64,000 nucleotides of DNA from Trichobilharzia szidati. Lineage: Eukaryota; Platyhelminthes; Trematoda; Strigeidida; Schistosomatidae. The stretch covers positions 88,604,020-88,668,019 of the forward strand of contig OX235272.1 of NCBI GenBank assembly GCA_944472155.2. The letters run 5' to 3'. Below the pieces are notes generated by a model. It saw nothing but the letters and a program-made list of their open reading frames with translations, ran no database searches and was not told the DNA's origin. The stretch's first letter is position 1. Each line of letters opens with the position of its first letter. This document shows positions 55,010-64,000 of this stretch, in pieces. The position numbers were made by a program, and so were the translations under genes.

Positions 55010-55402
55010 AGATTGGACACTAGTAACTAGTGTGATGTGTCTAGTCCTTTCTTTGGTGCAGACTGAATTCTATCAGTCAGGTTTGCAATGTGGTCAGCAT
55101 TCTAGGTGGCACGCCACCACGGTGTACATTGATTTGATGATATCAGATGGTTGCAGGCAATCAGCATTCTGGTTACCAGTGTCCAATCAAAGTATCCACT
55201 ATAGTCCTACAGGAGGTCAGTCGCCAGCCCGAATAGTTCAGTGGTAACGTCTCTGACTGCAGCACTCACTTGGTGACGCGGGTTCGAATCTCAGAAGGGA
55301 CATGAATTCCTTCGAGGTTGCAGATACCCCTTGCTACCAAATGCCAACTAACACGAAACCCAAGTTCAGGGCTTCCTTCCTCCAACCATCTAATATCACC
55401 AA
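55010..55402 (+). mobile_element. SINE-B with upstream module; dead hammerhead
   Basis: The module at 55045-55130 (tgcagactgaattctatcag) precedes the head gcccgaatagttcagtggtaacg (A box good), B box ggttcgaatc (55284), and hammerhead position 55330-55365, where CTGATGA reads CTACCAA. Stem II is weakened (atgc/acac) and GAAA remains. Confidence 0.8.
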
Positions 55403-55524
55403 TTCTTTATTCTTGTGCTATATACGCGCACATACGAAAACAATTGTATATAACTGCCATTGTCAAGTTAAGTGAAAGAATTAGTTGAAACAGACCCTTG
55501 GTTGGCCTGTTTATTCTTATTTCA

Positions 55525-55787
55525 ACTGGAGATATGTTGAGGAAACCATTAAGTAAAATCTCCTGCTAGACAGGCCTTTGAGTGAAACCCGAATAGAAAG
55601 CTACTGGCTGAGTGTAGAAGTGTGGTATGAAGGTGACTCGAAGGGCCAACGGAAGCTTGTAGGCAGTTGTGGTACCGGCTAGTAGTGATGACATAAAATA
55701 TGATCCAGTAGAGATGTGTCTCAAAAGCCCAACTATACACTCGAAACGCATCGAAAGAATCATAATAATAGTAGCAATACTCATCAG
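55525..55787 (+). pseudogene. RTE 3' end, worn
   Basis: tggagatatgttgaggaaacc, cctgctagacaggcctttgag, gaaacccgaatagaaagc and agatgtgtctcaaaagccc, then catcgaaagaatcataataatag. These follow the last 250 bp of the RTE coding region and tail. Confidence 0.65.
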
Positions 55788-55877
55788 ATGAACTAGAATA
55801 AGTTTTAAGCAATCCAGTGTCAGACATCAACTTTCTACATAGGTTTCGTTTGTGTCAACTCTAAAATAGTAAAAGTA

Positions 55878-56157
55878 ATTTGGGAGTACTGGACAGCTGT
55901 TTCGTCTTAGTTTGGGACTCTTCGGCAGTAGGCACCCACTGGGATTCGAACCCAGGACCTTATGGTTACAAGGCGAGCTCGTATACCATAAAGCCATCGG
56001 GACCCGAATCCCGGTGGGTGCGTACTGATGAAGAGTCTCAAACTAGGACGAAACAGCTGTCCAGTACTCCCAGGTTTTCCAATGGTTCTCTAACTAATGT
56101 CAGCTCATGATGAAAATCCTGTAACCAATCAAATCCCTACAAACCAACACTTGAGTA
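55878..56157. mobile_element. SINE-A fold-back pair
   Basis: 55884-56005 (minus) runs from hammerhead relic (core CCGAAGA) through B-box complement gggattcgaaccc to the head. 56006-56157 (plus) resumes at gaatcccggtgggtgcg and gives relic 56022-56067, where stem I gtactg/cagtac is perfect, GAAA is present and the core is ATGAAGA, then the tail. The two relics can pair as one long hairpin. Confidence 0.82.
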
Positions 56158-56439
56158 AAAGTAATTGCCAGTCATTCTTGAACATTGAACTTAGAAATGT
56201 GAAATAAATTCGTCAACCTGCTGTCTATTTTCCCAAGTGGTTTCATTTATTTTTTAAAACCAAAGTTACACAAGATTAAAGTGATCACAAATCCCTGTTA
56301 ACAGATCTTTTAAACCTATCCATAAAACGTGTCTGGGGCGTATCCTAAAGTTTGCGGAGGCCCAAGCTATTAGAAAGTTTAAACCACCTTGATGCGTTCA
56401 AAAACAATTCGTCATCACATTAAACCTTCCTTGGTAAAT

Positions 56440-56572
56440 TTTGTTTTGTTTTTTCGAGTTGATCATGGATTGATATTAGTTAGAGAACCATTTAAAACCA
56501 GGAAGTACTGCCAGAGAGCTGTTTCATCCTAGTTTTGGGAATCATCTGCAGTACGCAACCACAGCACCATAG
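56440..56572 (-). mobile_element. SINE-A tail and hammerhead relic
   Basis: ttgatcatggattgatattag, then gctgtttcatcctagttttgggaatcatctgcagtacgc. Minus core CAGATGA, GAAA kept. Head missing. Confidence 0.72.
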
Positions 56573-57418
56573 CAGATGTACTGTCACCTCTGCTATTTGC
56601 TTAAGTGGTCTTCATTGTTATTTTAACCTTCAATATGTCCTTTTAACTTGACCTAAATCTATTTTCTCACCTCTTCACTCTTTATTAATTTCATATACAT
56701 ATTCCTATGATAAGTCCGTGTATGATCAGATTGTTTGAAATGTATTGCGCAAATACACATTACACATGATTCAGACAAATTACGTCTTCTTATTGCTTTA
56801 TCTGTTTCTCTTTCGTCAGATTTGTAATTTATTGCTTTGTTTTTTTTATTTTTTCCCATACATATTTCCACTTAAATAAACCTCTGTACTGTTATCATTT
56901 GTTATGCGGATAGTCAGAGGAAAATTTATTTTACCTTCATTTACAGTTTACTGAGTTCTGTTCTTATCTGTTTTTTGTTTGCTAGATTAATGTTTTTTGT
57001 AATGTTGTCTCATTCACCAGTAGACGCTTGATTCTTCCTTCTTTAGTCACTAATATCATTGGCAAACTTGAATTTATAATAGCTGTTCGATAATTTACCC
57101 GTTATACTTTATTTTGTTTCCGACTGACTCTTCAGTGGGAACCAATATGGGAGAGTTCTATTCTGCTTGAATCACCAATTACTAAAGAACTAATAGATTT
57201 AAGTAATTTCTGAAGTACACTTATTCAAGTAGAGCTGGAGGAATATATTTCTTCTTAGTGAATCCATCAATTTTTCTTTTGAAATGTTTGAATGAGAACT
57301 TTCTCCCAGTTCAATGTCATTCACTTCTAGGTTGAAGTGAACCCGTCTTGTACAAGAATGAGTTAGATAGATCAATGGCTGGATGCTGGATTCTTCATCC
57401 CAAGCATTCCTAAGGCTC
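56573..57418. other. Unassigned
   Basis: AT-rich, with two minus frames of 70-74 codons lacking domains. Confidence 0.4.
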
Positions 57419-57512
57419 ACCAAGCCGAAAGTATACCCAGTAAAGAGGGAAAGTGGAGTGTGAAGCTTGAAAACTCATATTCCCTTGATAGAACAAAGGA
57501 ATAAAAAGAATA
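57419..57512 (+). mobile_element. SINE-C/RTE terminus scrap
   Basis: caccaagccgaaagtatacc...gtaaagagggaaagtggag, then gcttgaaaactcatattccc and aaggaataaaaag, follow SINE-C 3' order with heavy divergence. Confidence 0.45.
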
Positions 57513-57703
57513 ATGGTTCTACCATAATTTTGAAGCAAAGAAATGTCCTACTGACATCTAGGGAATACAACTGAAAATGTGGGGTGGGATAAGTGACTAA
57601 AGACAAGATGAATTTTAATTCTGCTTTTATGAATCAATCATTGCTCTAGAAGTGTATTAAATTCATTTTTGAACTGCATTTCTAAATTTTACCCTAACAG
57701 TGA

Positions 57704-58925
57704 GTCCCAAAAAATAGGATGATAGAACTGAACGACTTCAAATTCATTTCTAAAATATCCGAAACTAATGTGAGGGATAAACGTACATTATCCATGGATG
57801 TATCATCATTATTCACGAATGTACCACTTATCGAAACGGTAGATTACACTTGCCAGTAAATCATCGAAAGGCAAATAGACTTAGGAACTCGCTTGTGTAG
57901 ACTCAATGAATTACTCCTTAAATGCACAATGAATGTGCACTTTGTCTTCAATAATTCATATTACCGATTGGCAGATGGAATAGCTATGGGTTCACCATTA
58001 GGCCCAAACTTAGCTGACTTCTTCCTCGAAAAACTTGAAAACGAGAGATTGAAAGACATCATCAAGTAGTTGGATATGTATTACTGTTATGTCGATGATA
58101 GATTTATCTTAGTTGATGGGAATGCAAACATAGACGAACTGTTGATGAAATTCAACAAAATCCACCCTTTGCTTGATTTTATTTGTGAAGAAGAGCAGGA
58201 TAGTAACTACATTTTATGGATGTCTTGCTAAGTAGGTGAGAAGATGGGTCACTTGGGAAAATCATGTATAGTAAAAACACATTCACAGGGCAATATACAC
58301 ACTTCCTTCCTTAGTTACGTGCCCATTAAATATATAATAAATGTTGTTAAATGTCATAGGAGCAGAGCAAGAAAGATAGGTACGGATGACCTCTTACAAA
58401 AGGAATTTGAATATATTCACGATTCCTTGATGGAGATTAGTTTCATGAAGAAACATATGAAAACATTGGAGAAAAAACCTGAGAGTATGACTGCACGTAA
58501 AACAACCGTATTTATTAAGTTACAATTTAATGGTGACTTGTCAAGCCAAATTTTATTGCAGAGACTTTCCAGGAGTATACGAAGAAAGTTTCACGCAGCA
58601 GACCTATGCTTGTCATTCTCCAGCCGTCGAAAGATTGGGACACAAACGAAAGATGAGCTAGGTAGTTTTGCCACACCTATGTGCATTTATCAATTCAGCT
58701 GCACCTGCAGTGACAGTTATTCTGGGTGTACTACTAGACAGCTTAGCCAACGTGCTACTGAATATCTCCCATCGTGGTTTGGCGAAGGACACACAAAAAC
58801 GATCCGTAGCTCCATTTTGTCGCATTTTCGTTGATAGTAGTCATGTAGTGGAGAAAACGACAGCTTTCAAGTCAATTCATCCTACCCCACCGAATCTTAC
58901 TTACGTTCCAAGCAGATTATAAAAT
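57704..58925 (+). pseudogene. PLE-5, longest RT-to-endonuclease copy
   Basis: A single phase carries the protein from 57704 to 58834 with only three stops (near 57857, 58068 and 58230). Motif A is LSMDVSSLFTNVP (57788). Motif B is ADGIAMGSPLGPNLADFF (about 57973). Motif C is YCYVDDRFILVDG (about 58083), with both catalytic D present. After the third stop, SYVPIKYIINVVKCHRSRARKIGTDDLL, TTVFIKLQFNGDLSSQILLQRLSRSIRRKF and CIYQFSCTCSDSYSGCTTRQ start the GIY-YIG core, where YIG has become YSG. A frameshift near 58830 moves the end to another phase (DSSHVVEKTTAFKSIHPTP). Known PLEs pair such an RT with a GIY-YIG nuclease for target-primed insertion. Confidence 0.9.
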
Positions 58926-58954
58926 TTTAGTGGCATGCCTCAACTGTTCCTTGT

Positions 58955-60115
58955 ACTGACTGCTGTAAATTTGCACACCAATTTCGGGATAATAAATGCC
59001 AGTCTTGCTTTCCTGATCTCAGCCTAAATGCCTTTATTGTTAATTGGGTATATTCGTTACCTCTGTCTTCCCTATGTTCATCAGAAATCCTGTCCTCGTT
59101 ACCTGTTCGTTTTTATATCTTCAAGTTTGTGTGACATTTAACATTAATCGCCATCGAAACCTAGATCTTATATGAACTCTCTGTCGGCCCATCATCTCAC
59201 TCCTCATGGTCTGCTAGATTACCTGTTCCATCATATTTATGAAGATCATCGGTGATAGTAAATGGTCTTGTATTACTCATATCTCTTCTTCAAATACCTC
59301 GATAATTCTTTACATATGAATCACTTGGAACGCGGCATCATCATTTAGCTGTCCAATGAGATTTATAAAGATTTGCAGCACTGAACTCAGTAATGCGAAA
59401 GCAGTTGTGAAATTACTGCACAGTTGACGCTTTCGAAGGCCTATTCATAGGCGGTGAATTAGAGGTGCATGGCTGACCACCATTCTACGCTATGTTCGAT
59501 GATGATGCGTTGTTGCACGGGTTGGTCAGCATAAGAATTGTTTCTTCTCACTCTAGCCAGTTCCGGACAAAGTCTTCCATTCACGGCATCTTTCAGTGTA
59601 AGTTAAAACTTTGTTTTGTATGGATAGAAGTATGATCCCACTTCATTTCTTGCATAGACTTATTTCACCCTTCTTTAGGAGTTTGACGAAGATTATATTT
59701 CTGGGAGATTCCATCTGATCCTGTCACTTACTCTACTTTCTTTCAGTAACTTTATGGTCACGAAGACTTCTGAATTGTTGGAGAATTAGTGTTCACTAGC
59801 ATTTCTGTGTTTATTGGTGACTGTATTTCTGGATGATTTATCAGTGGCGATTGATCCAGGAATCCTCTGAGGTGATCGGTTCAGTATTTCCTTTCTTTCG
59901 TCTCTTCGCCAACTGGATTTCATTCAGTACCTTTCACTGGTTTCATCTGCATTGACGTCTTCCCAGAAATCAACCTATTTATTTGATGTACTGTAGTGAG
60001 GTCTCTCTTGCCTACAGCCTGTTCCGCTCCAGCTGTCACTAGTTCGTAGACGCGTCTTTTATCTTATGTAGTATTCTTCGTCACTCCTCTTTTCAGTGCC
60101 TGGTTCACTGTCGGT
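58955..60115 (-). pseudogene. RTE LINE, RT core, worn
   Basis: From 60060 down: EQAVGKRDLTTVHQINRLISGKTSMQMKPVKG, a degenerate GSDGIS block near 59725, KLLKKGEISLCKK-SGIILLSIQNKV (59695-59600), then motif-A-like sequence near 59440 and the region to the thumb at 58960. Alignment in order with residues about 310-750 of the 11-14 kb copy. Many stops. Confidence 0.75.
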
Positions 60116-60188
60116 CCTTAGGCTGGGAATGAAGCTAGTAAACCCACTCCGTAAAAAACAAACCCATCGCTACTGGAAGTTCAAAGAT
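60113..60188 (+). mobile_element. RTE 5' piece / SINE-C body scrap
   Basis: ttaggctgggaatgaagctagtaaacccactccgtaaa and ctactggaagttcaaag match 11195-11245 and the SINE-C body, opposite in strand to the neighbouring RTE. Confidence 0.6.
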
Positions 60189-62540
60189 TTATCTTGCTTT
60201 TTTAATAAAATTATAACCCAAAATCTTCAATTACTACACAGTCTGTACACCGAATAATGTGCTTAAATTAACACTAGAGACCAAACTTTGTCGTGACAAA
60301 CATTCCTTTGTTTCTTATGTTTGAACAAAGTTACCGATGGGGAAAATTATTACAGGAGGACAGTTTCATCTGACTTCAATGGTCTTTAGATTTATAGAAA
60401 AAGCTTTAAGATAAACAAAATTTTGCATGACATTTTGTGGCAAATATTTTTATAAGTAACTGGAAGTATACAACTTTTGGGACATTTAGCTTTCCACTAA
60501 AAAAATATGATAGAGATGTGTGTCTGAGATATTCACAGTCTTGACAAATTTAAAGCAGTTGAGTTGTATTCATAGTCCAAATTTCTCTTGACTCAAACTG
60601 TTATGCAACACAACTACCTATGCTGGACTTAAGGGAGAGAAGATGGGAGTTAAAACATCATTCTGCAGAAAATTGACAACATAATTGAACTTACGACCAT
60701 CCTAATTTGTTTCAGCTGAAATAGACTTAGTGAAATATTGAAGTTTAAGGAAATAAAATAAAAGATGATTGTTAGAAGTAGAATTCAAGAGGAATTCTGT
60801 TCCGTTTTGAGATCTTTCAGTCAATAGTGTCTACATTCAAGTGGATAACATTGTTCACGCTGAATGCAGATTAATCATATATTAGGATTACAACCTCAGG
60901 CAACTGAATTATAGATATAGAAAGAAGTTAAGGTTTAAACTGCATGCTGTCTTTTCAACCACTTGTTCTCCTGATTAACTCAGCTCTTCACGCCATGAAA
61001 TATCTTGAAAAAACACTACAGAAATGTTGTTCTTCATGAGTGAACTGTGAGAACCATAGTTTATTTAAGTGAAATGCTATTGTAATCTAAGTGCTATCTT
61101 TAGCTCTATGAGGGTAAGCAGGCTTCATGATACAGCACTGAAAAAATGCTTCGAAATGATTCACTAACTAACGGTATTCTGCGATTCGGATTAAAGGACT
61201 TCAAAAAGCTTTTCTAGTTCACTGTTCTTAGAAGGGGAACTTACAATTTCATCGTTGTCCTAACTACTGACATGGAATTATCTCAGCTAAATGAGGATAA
61301 CCAGGGCAAAACAAAAGTGGCGAAGTTAAACTTTAGTCCCAAATGACCTTGAACTCACCAGTCTTATGAAAAAGACGATATATAAAGAGTGGCTTCATTG
61401 TATATCCCCACTTATTGTAGCGTCGTAGTCCATTGCTGTGGTGGTTTAATGACAAGTCATATTTTTGGTATTCGTTTTAAATAAAATTTTGCAATAAAAT
61501 TTTTTTACTGGCGTATGTATTATCGGTGGCCTTATATTCTTGAACTGGGTTAGATTAGTTGCACTTTTATCAGAAAGTGTTGCTTGATACTGATAGTTGA
61601 GCAATGTAATGAATGGATTAAAGGAGACATTAAGTTCAAAAGTTTACCGTATATTATTGAATTTTCATGATATCATGCTGGTATGTTTTGGCCTATTCAT
61701 TGAAACGCCCAAATAGTTGGCGCCACTTTTACGCATAAAATACATATATTTATGAAAATAATGAATAATAAGTGCATAAAACTGTTACTCAAGATACCTT
61801 TCTCTCATGTGTAACAACAATGCTTCTCAGCTTTGCATTGGAGTGTTATGAGAGTAAGTAAACCAAACTATATACATGCATTCAACTAGGTCTTCTAATC
61901 CTAACCCTAATCTAACTCAAACAAACCCTAATACCTCCCTTAACTGCTAAGTCTAAACCTAACCTGTTCCTAGCTTGAACTTTAGGTAAATCGTTCCCCC
62001 AAACCTACCCAAACTTCAGATATCTCGTTGAATATCATAACATTTCATTAGGCATATTTTATGCATGACTGCATTGTTGTTTACCTGGTTTTTAGTAACT
62101 TGCCCACTGAGCGTTCGAAGGTCATTGGTGCAGTCACACTCCTTCGGTGCTCTAAGTTTAGCTTTATTCAAGAACCAACAACAGATGTAAAGTTAGCACT
62201 AGAAGCACCTATACTAACTATCATATATATTGATAGACTGAACAAGAATGTAATATTTAGGTACTTCATCACTCTAGCTACGGGGAGATCGACTGAAACA
62301 GACGCGCCACATCTAAATCCTCTTCAGAAACTGTTGTTCTGTGTAGTCATTATGCTGATTATCACACTTAGACTATGCCTCAAGCAAAGAAAATTACCTT
62401 TTAATTGAAAGGATACAGTAATTAATTCCAAAGGAAAAATCTAAACAATATTCGTCTAACTACTTGTCTTTACTCCTCCGACACTGATGTAGTTAAAGTT
62501 CTGGAGTGATGAAGAAATCTGTTATAATTTAGCTGTGAAT
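60189..62540. other. Longest stretch without recognised repeats
   Basis: 2.3 kb, AT-rich. The plus frame 62061-62408 (115 codons) has two hydrophobic stretches but no start context, domain or splice evidence that I can defend. taaccctaatctaactc near 61910 is a short telomere-like run. This is the best place to look for unique host sequence. Confidence 0.4.
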
Positions 62541-62549
62541 AAACACTCC

Positions 62550-62742
62550 ATGCACATGGTCCGGGGTTCGATCTCCGGCTGACGCACTCCTTTACCTCGC
62601 TAAGCCAGAAATAAAAGCTGGTAAAAAGGAAAGGCTGGGCATGAGACTAGCAACCTCATTCTGTAAAAATAAACACTGCTACAGAAACTTCAAGCCTCTA
62701 GCTTGAAGCCTTATGTTCCACTGGGAACGTTAAGGAATAAAA
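62550..62742 (+). mobile_element. SINE-C with target-site duplication, head 5'-truncated
   Basis: It begins at atgcacatggtccggggttcgatctcc (B box), then cctttacctcgctaagcc, RTE 5' piece ctagcaacctcattctgtaaaa and ctacagaaacttcaag, 3' stem-loop gttccactgggaac and an aaggaataaaa tail. The flank aaacactcc is repeated at 62541-62549 and 62743-62751. Confidence 0.9.
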
Positions 62743-62779
62743 AAACACTCCGTTGTTGATGTCAGCTAACATCAAATGA

Positions 62780-62925
62780 ACAGTAAATTGTATTCAAATA
62801 GTCATCCAGTAAATAATATTGTTTCACTGTGTGATATACCTAATTAATGAATTAGTATGTGACTATGTACTACCACAGTGTCCAAGTTTTACATGTATAT
62901 GAAACAGTCTGTTTTCTAGCACGCA
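62780..62925 (+). repeat. Repeat E, opposite orientation
   Basis: gtcatccagtaaataatattgtttcactgtgtgat is the reverse complement of the 19.76 kb copy. Downstream ccacagtgtccaag matches 21553 (cacagtgcccaag). Confidence 0.5.
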
Positions 62926-63448
62926 GCCTGATTCTCCTGCTATTTATTGAAGCATATAATTTCCCGTTGCCTCCTTTTCTCTGCTAAATGGCCAATTTCG
63001 GATGACATTTCGTTGACTACCAGAATTCTACTACTTGGTACCATTTCGTGAAGTCTCTCCTGCTTCACAAATCTCATAGAAAAATAAATTTGACTTCTCC
63101 GCAGTAAGAATTTACAAACCTGAAGACGGTCAAAGGGAAACAGATTCTACCAACTGGCTGAACTGGTCATAATAATGTCTGATTTCCATGAAAGTAGCTG
63201 AGATCATAGTCAGAGACGTAGCAGCTCATATGACATAGAGGAAACCCCACTTTACGTTACTTAAAACAAAAATAGTCTTAGAAGTCTTAGCAAGTTGTGA
63301 ATTAAAAATTGTGAAATACTGTCGTTGAGACTCAGCTAAGAACTTCAAAACATTTTGGAAAGTAAGTGGTAGCTTCTTTACTACAGACAAATGGTTATCA
63401 GGTCTCTATCCTGTTTACATCTCTAGTTAAGTCAAAGACGAAGAATTT
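62926..63448. other. Nothing recognised
   Basis: No frame or repeat family seen. Confidence 0.4.
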
Positions 63449-64000
63449 ACTCATTATTATTATTCCCTTGTGGTCCTAGTGGAACATAAGGCTTCAACAC
63501 CTCATCTCCATTTCATCTCCTTCCCTAAAGTTCTCTCTAGCTGATCACACGATCAACCAGAGGCTTTTAGCTTGTCCTCACACGATCTCCTCCATATCAT
63601 CCTTGGACCTCAGTCCAACACTTCATTTCCCTTCTAGATTCTACCCAAAAGACCTCGCGCGTGATGTCACTCAAAGGTCTTGTCTGAGAGTATCCCATCC
63701 ATCTCCATTTTCTACTGCACATCTGCCTGGTAAAGTTTTGTTGTTTATCATTCTTCCTGACTATCCGTTCTTCAGTGTGCAGTCAACGAAGGTAGTGATT
63801 CTGGCAACACGCACATCAAATAGCTGAACAATATCGAAGGACTAACTTGACATTAGTGTTGAGAATCTGATTCTTGTTCTTAATGCTTAGTGCAGCAGAT
63901 CTCCACACTAATTTCAGAATAATCAAGGTCTGTCTTGCTTTCTCGATTCTATCTTTGACATCCCTATGTGTGCCACCACCTTTAGTTGAAGCAATGCTAC
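63449..64000 (-). pseudogene. RTE LINE 3' end, continues beyond the window
   Basis: (tta)n at 63452-63463, complement of the terminal stem (ggtcctagtggaac), gaagcc, then blocks for the IGRKKWRWIGH region (atccatctccattttctactgcac, 63696-63720) and the thumb (tctgcagatctccacactaat near 63890-63915), to TYLGS-like sequence at the window edge. Frame broken. Confidence 0.75.

Noticed and set aside
61905..61960. Interstitial telomere repeat (ccctaa-like)
   Set aside because: Only scattered single units, also at 16.85 and 45.87 kb; no array of six-base repeats.
62061..62408. 115-codon plus-strand frame as a small gene
   Set aside because: No recognisable domain, start context or splice signals; length is possible by chance in this region.

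Overview
The window reads as repeat-dense, AT-rich nuclear DNA of a schistosome-type trematode. The evidence is internal: an RTE-clade LINE with a TAA-repeat 3' tail, tRNA-headed SINEs carrying hammerhead ribozyme sequence (the arrangement known from the schistosome Sm-alpha family), several Penelope-like elements (PLEs) with GIY-YIG endonucleases, CR1-like LINEs, a Merlin DNA transposon relic and a gypsy-type gag/LTR relic. I found no host exon, rRNA, functional tRNA gene, operon or CRISPR array. The species cannot be fixed from the sequence alone.

Labels used below. RTE: the LINE whose near-complete copy lies at 10128-14240. PLE-1 to PLE-5: Penelope-like groups. SINE-A: head like a threonine tRNA (TGT anticodon region) followed by a decayed hammerhead. 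SINE-B: a different tRNA-like head followed by a hammerhead, intact in one copy. SINE-C: a third tRNA-like head joined to the RTE 5' piece and RTE 3' end. SINE-D: the SINE-C head with an unrelated body and an A-rich tail. Repeat E: an unclassified dispersed repeat.

Layout. 0.3-9.5 kb: SINE-A, SINE-C, RTE and CR1 fragments and two minus-strand PLE-1 copies. 8.7-14.5 kb: a duplicated ~400 bp segment; its second copy was split by the 4.1 kb RTE insertion, which has an 11 bp target-site duplication. 14.6-16.3 kb: SINE-B with an intact hammerhead, then a plus-strand PLE-1. 17-24 kb: PLE-3, PLE-2, RTE and SINE-A pieces. 24.3-24.7 kb: an RTE reduced to its two ends. 26-34 kb: PLE-2, PLE-4 and Merlin relics and a PLE flanked by inverted terminal repeats. 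36-44 kb: SINE-A fold-back pairs and a CR1 copy interrupted by SINE-C. 44.5-48.2 kb: gypsy relic, a MITE with 56 bp inverted repeats, and a second LINE. 49.8-60.2 kb: RTE, SINE-A/B/D and PLE-5. 60.2-62.5 kb: empty of recognisable repeats. 62.5-64 kb: SINE-C with a target-site duplication, then an RTE running off the end.

How they work together. The RTE supplies an endonuclease and reverse transcriptase (RT), and SINE-C ends in the RTE 3' stem-loop, so RTE-driven mobilisation of SINE-C is likely. SINE-A and SINE-B carry polymerase III type A/B boxes and hammerhead-type processing signals. Almost all copies are broken; the least damaged coding copy is the RTE at 11-14 kb, with two nonsense codons. 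Element boundaries are approximate unless a target-site duplication is given.
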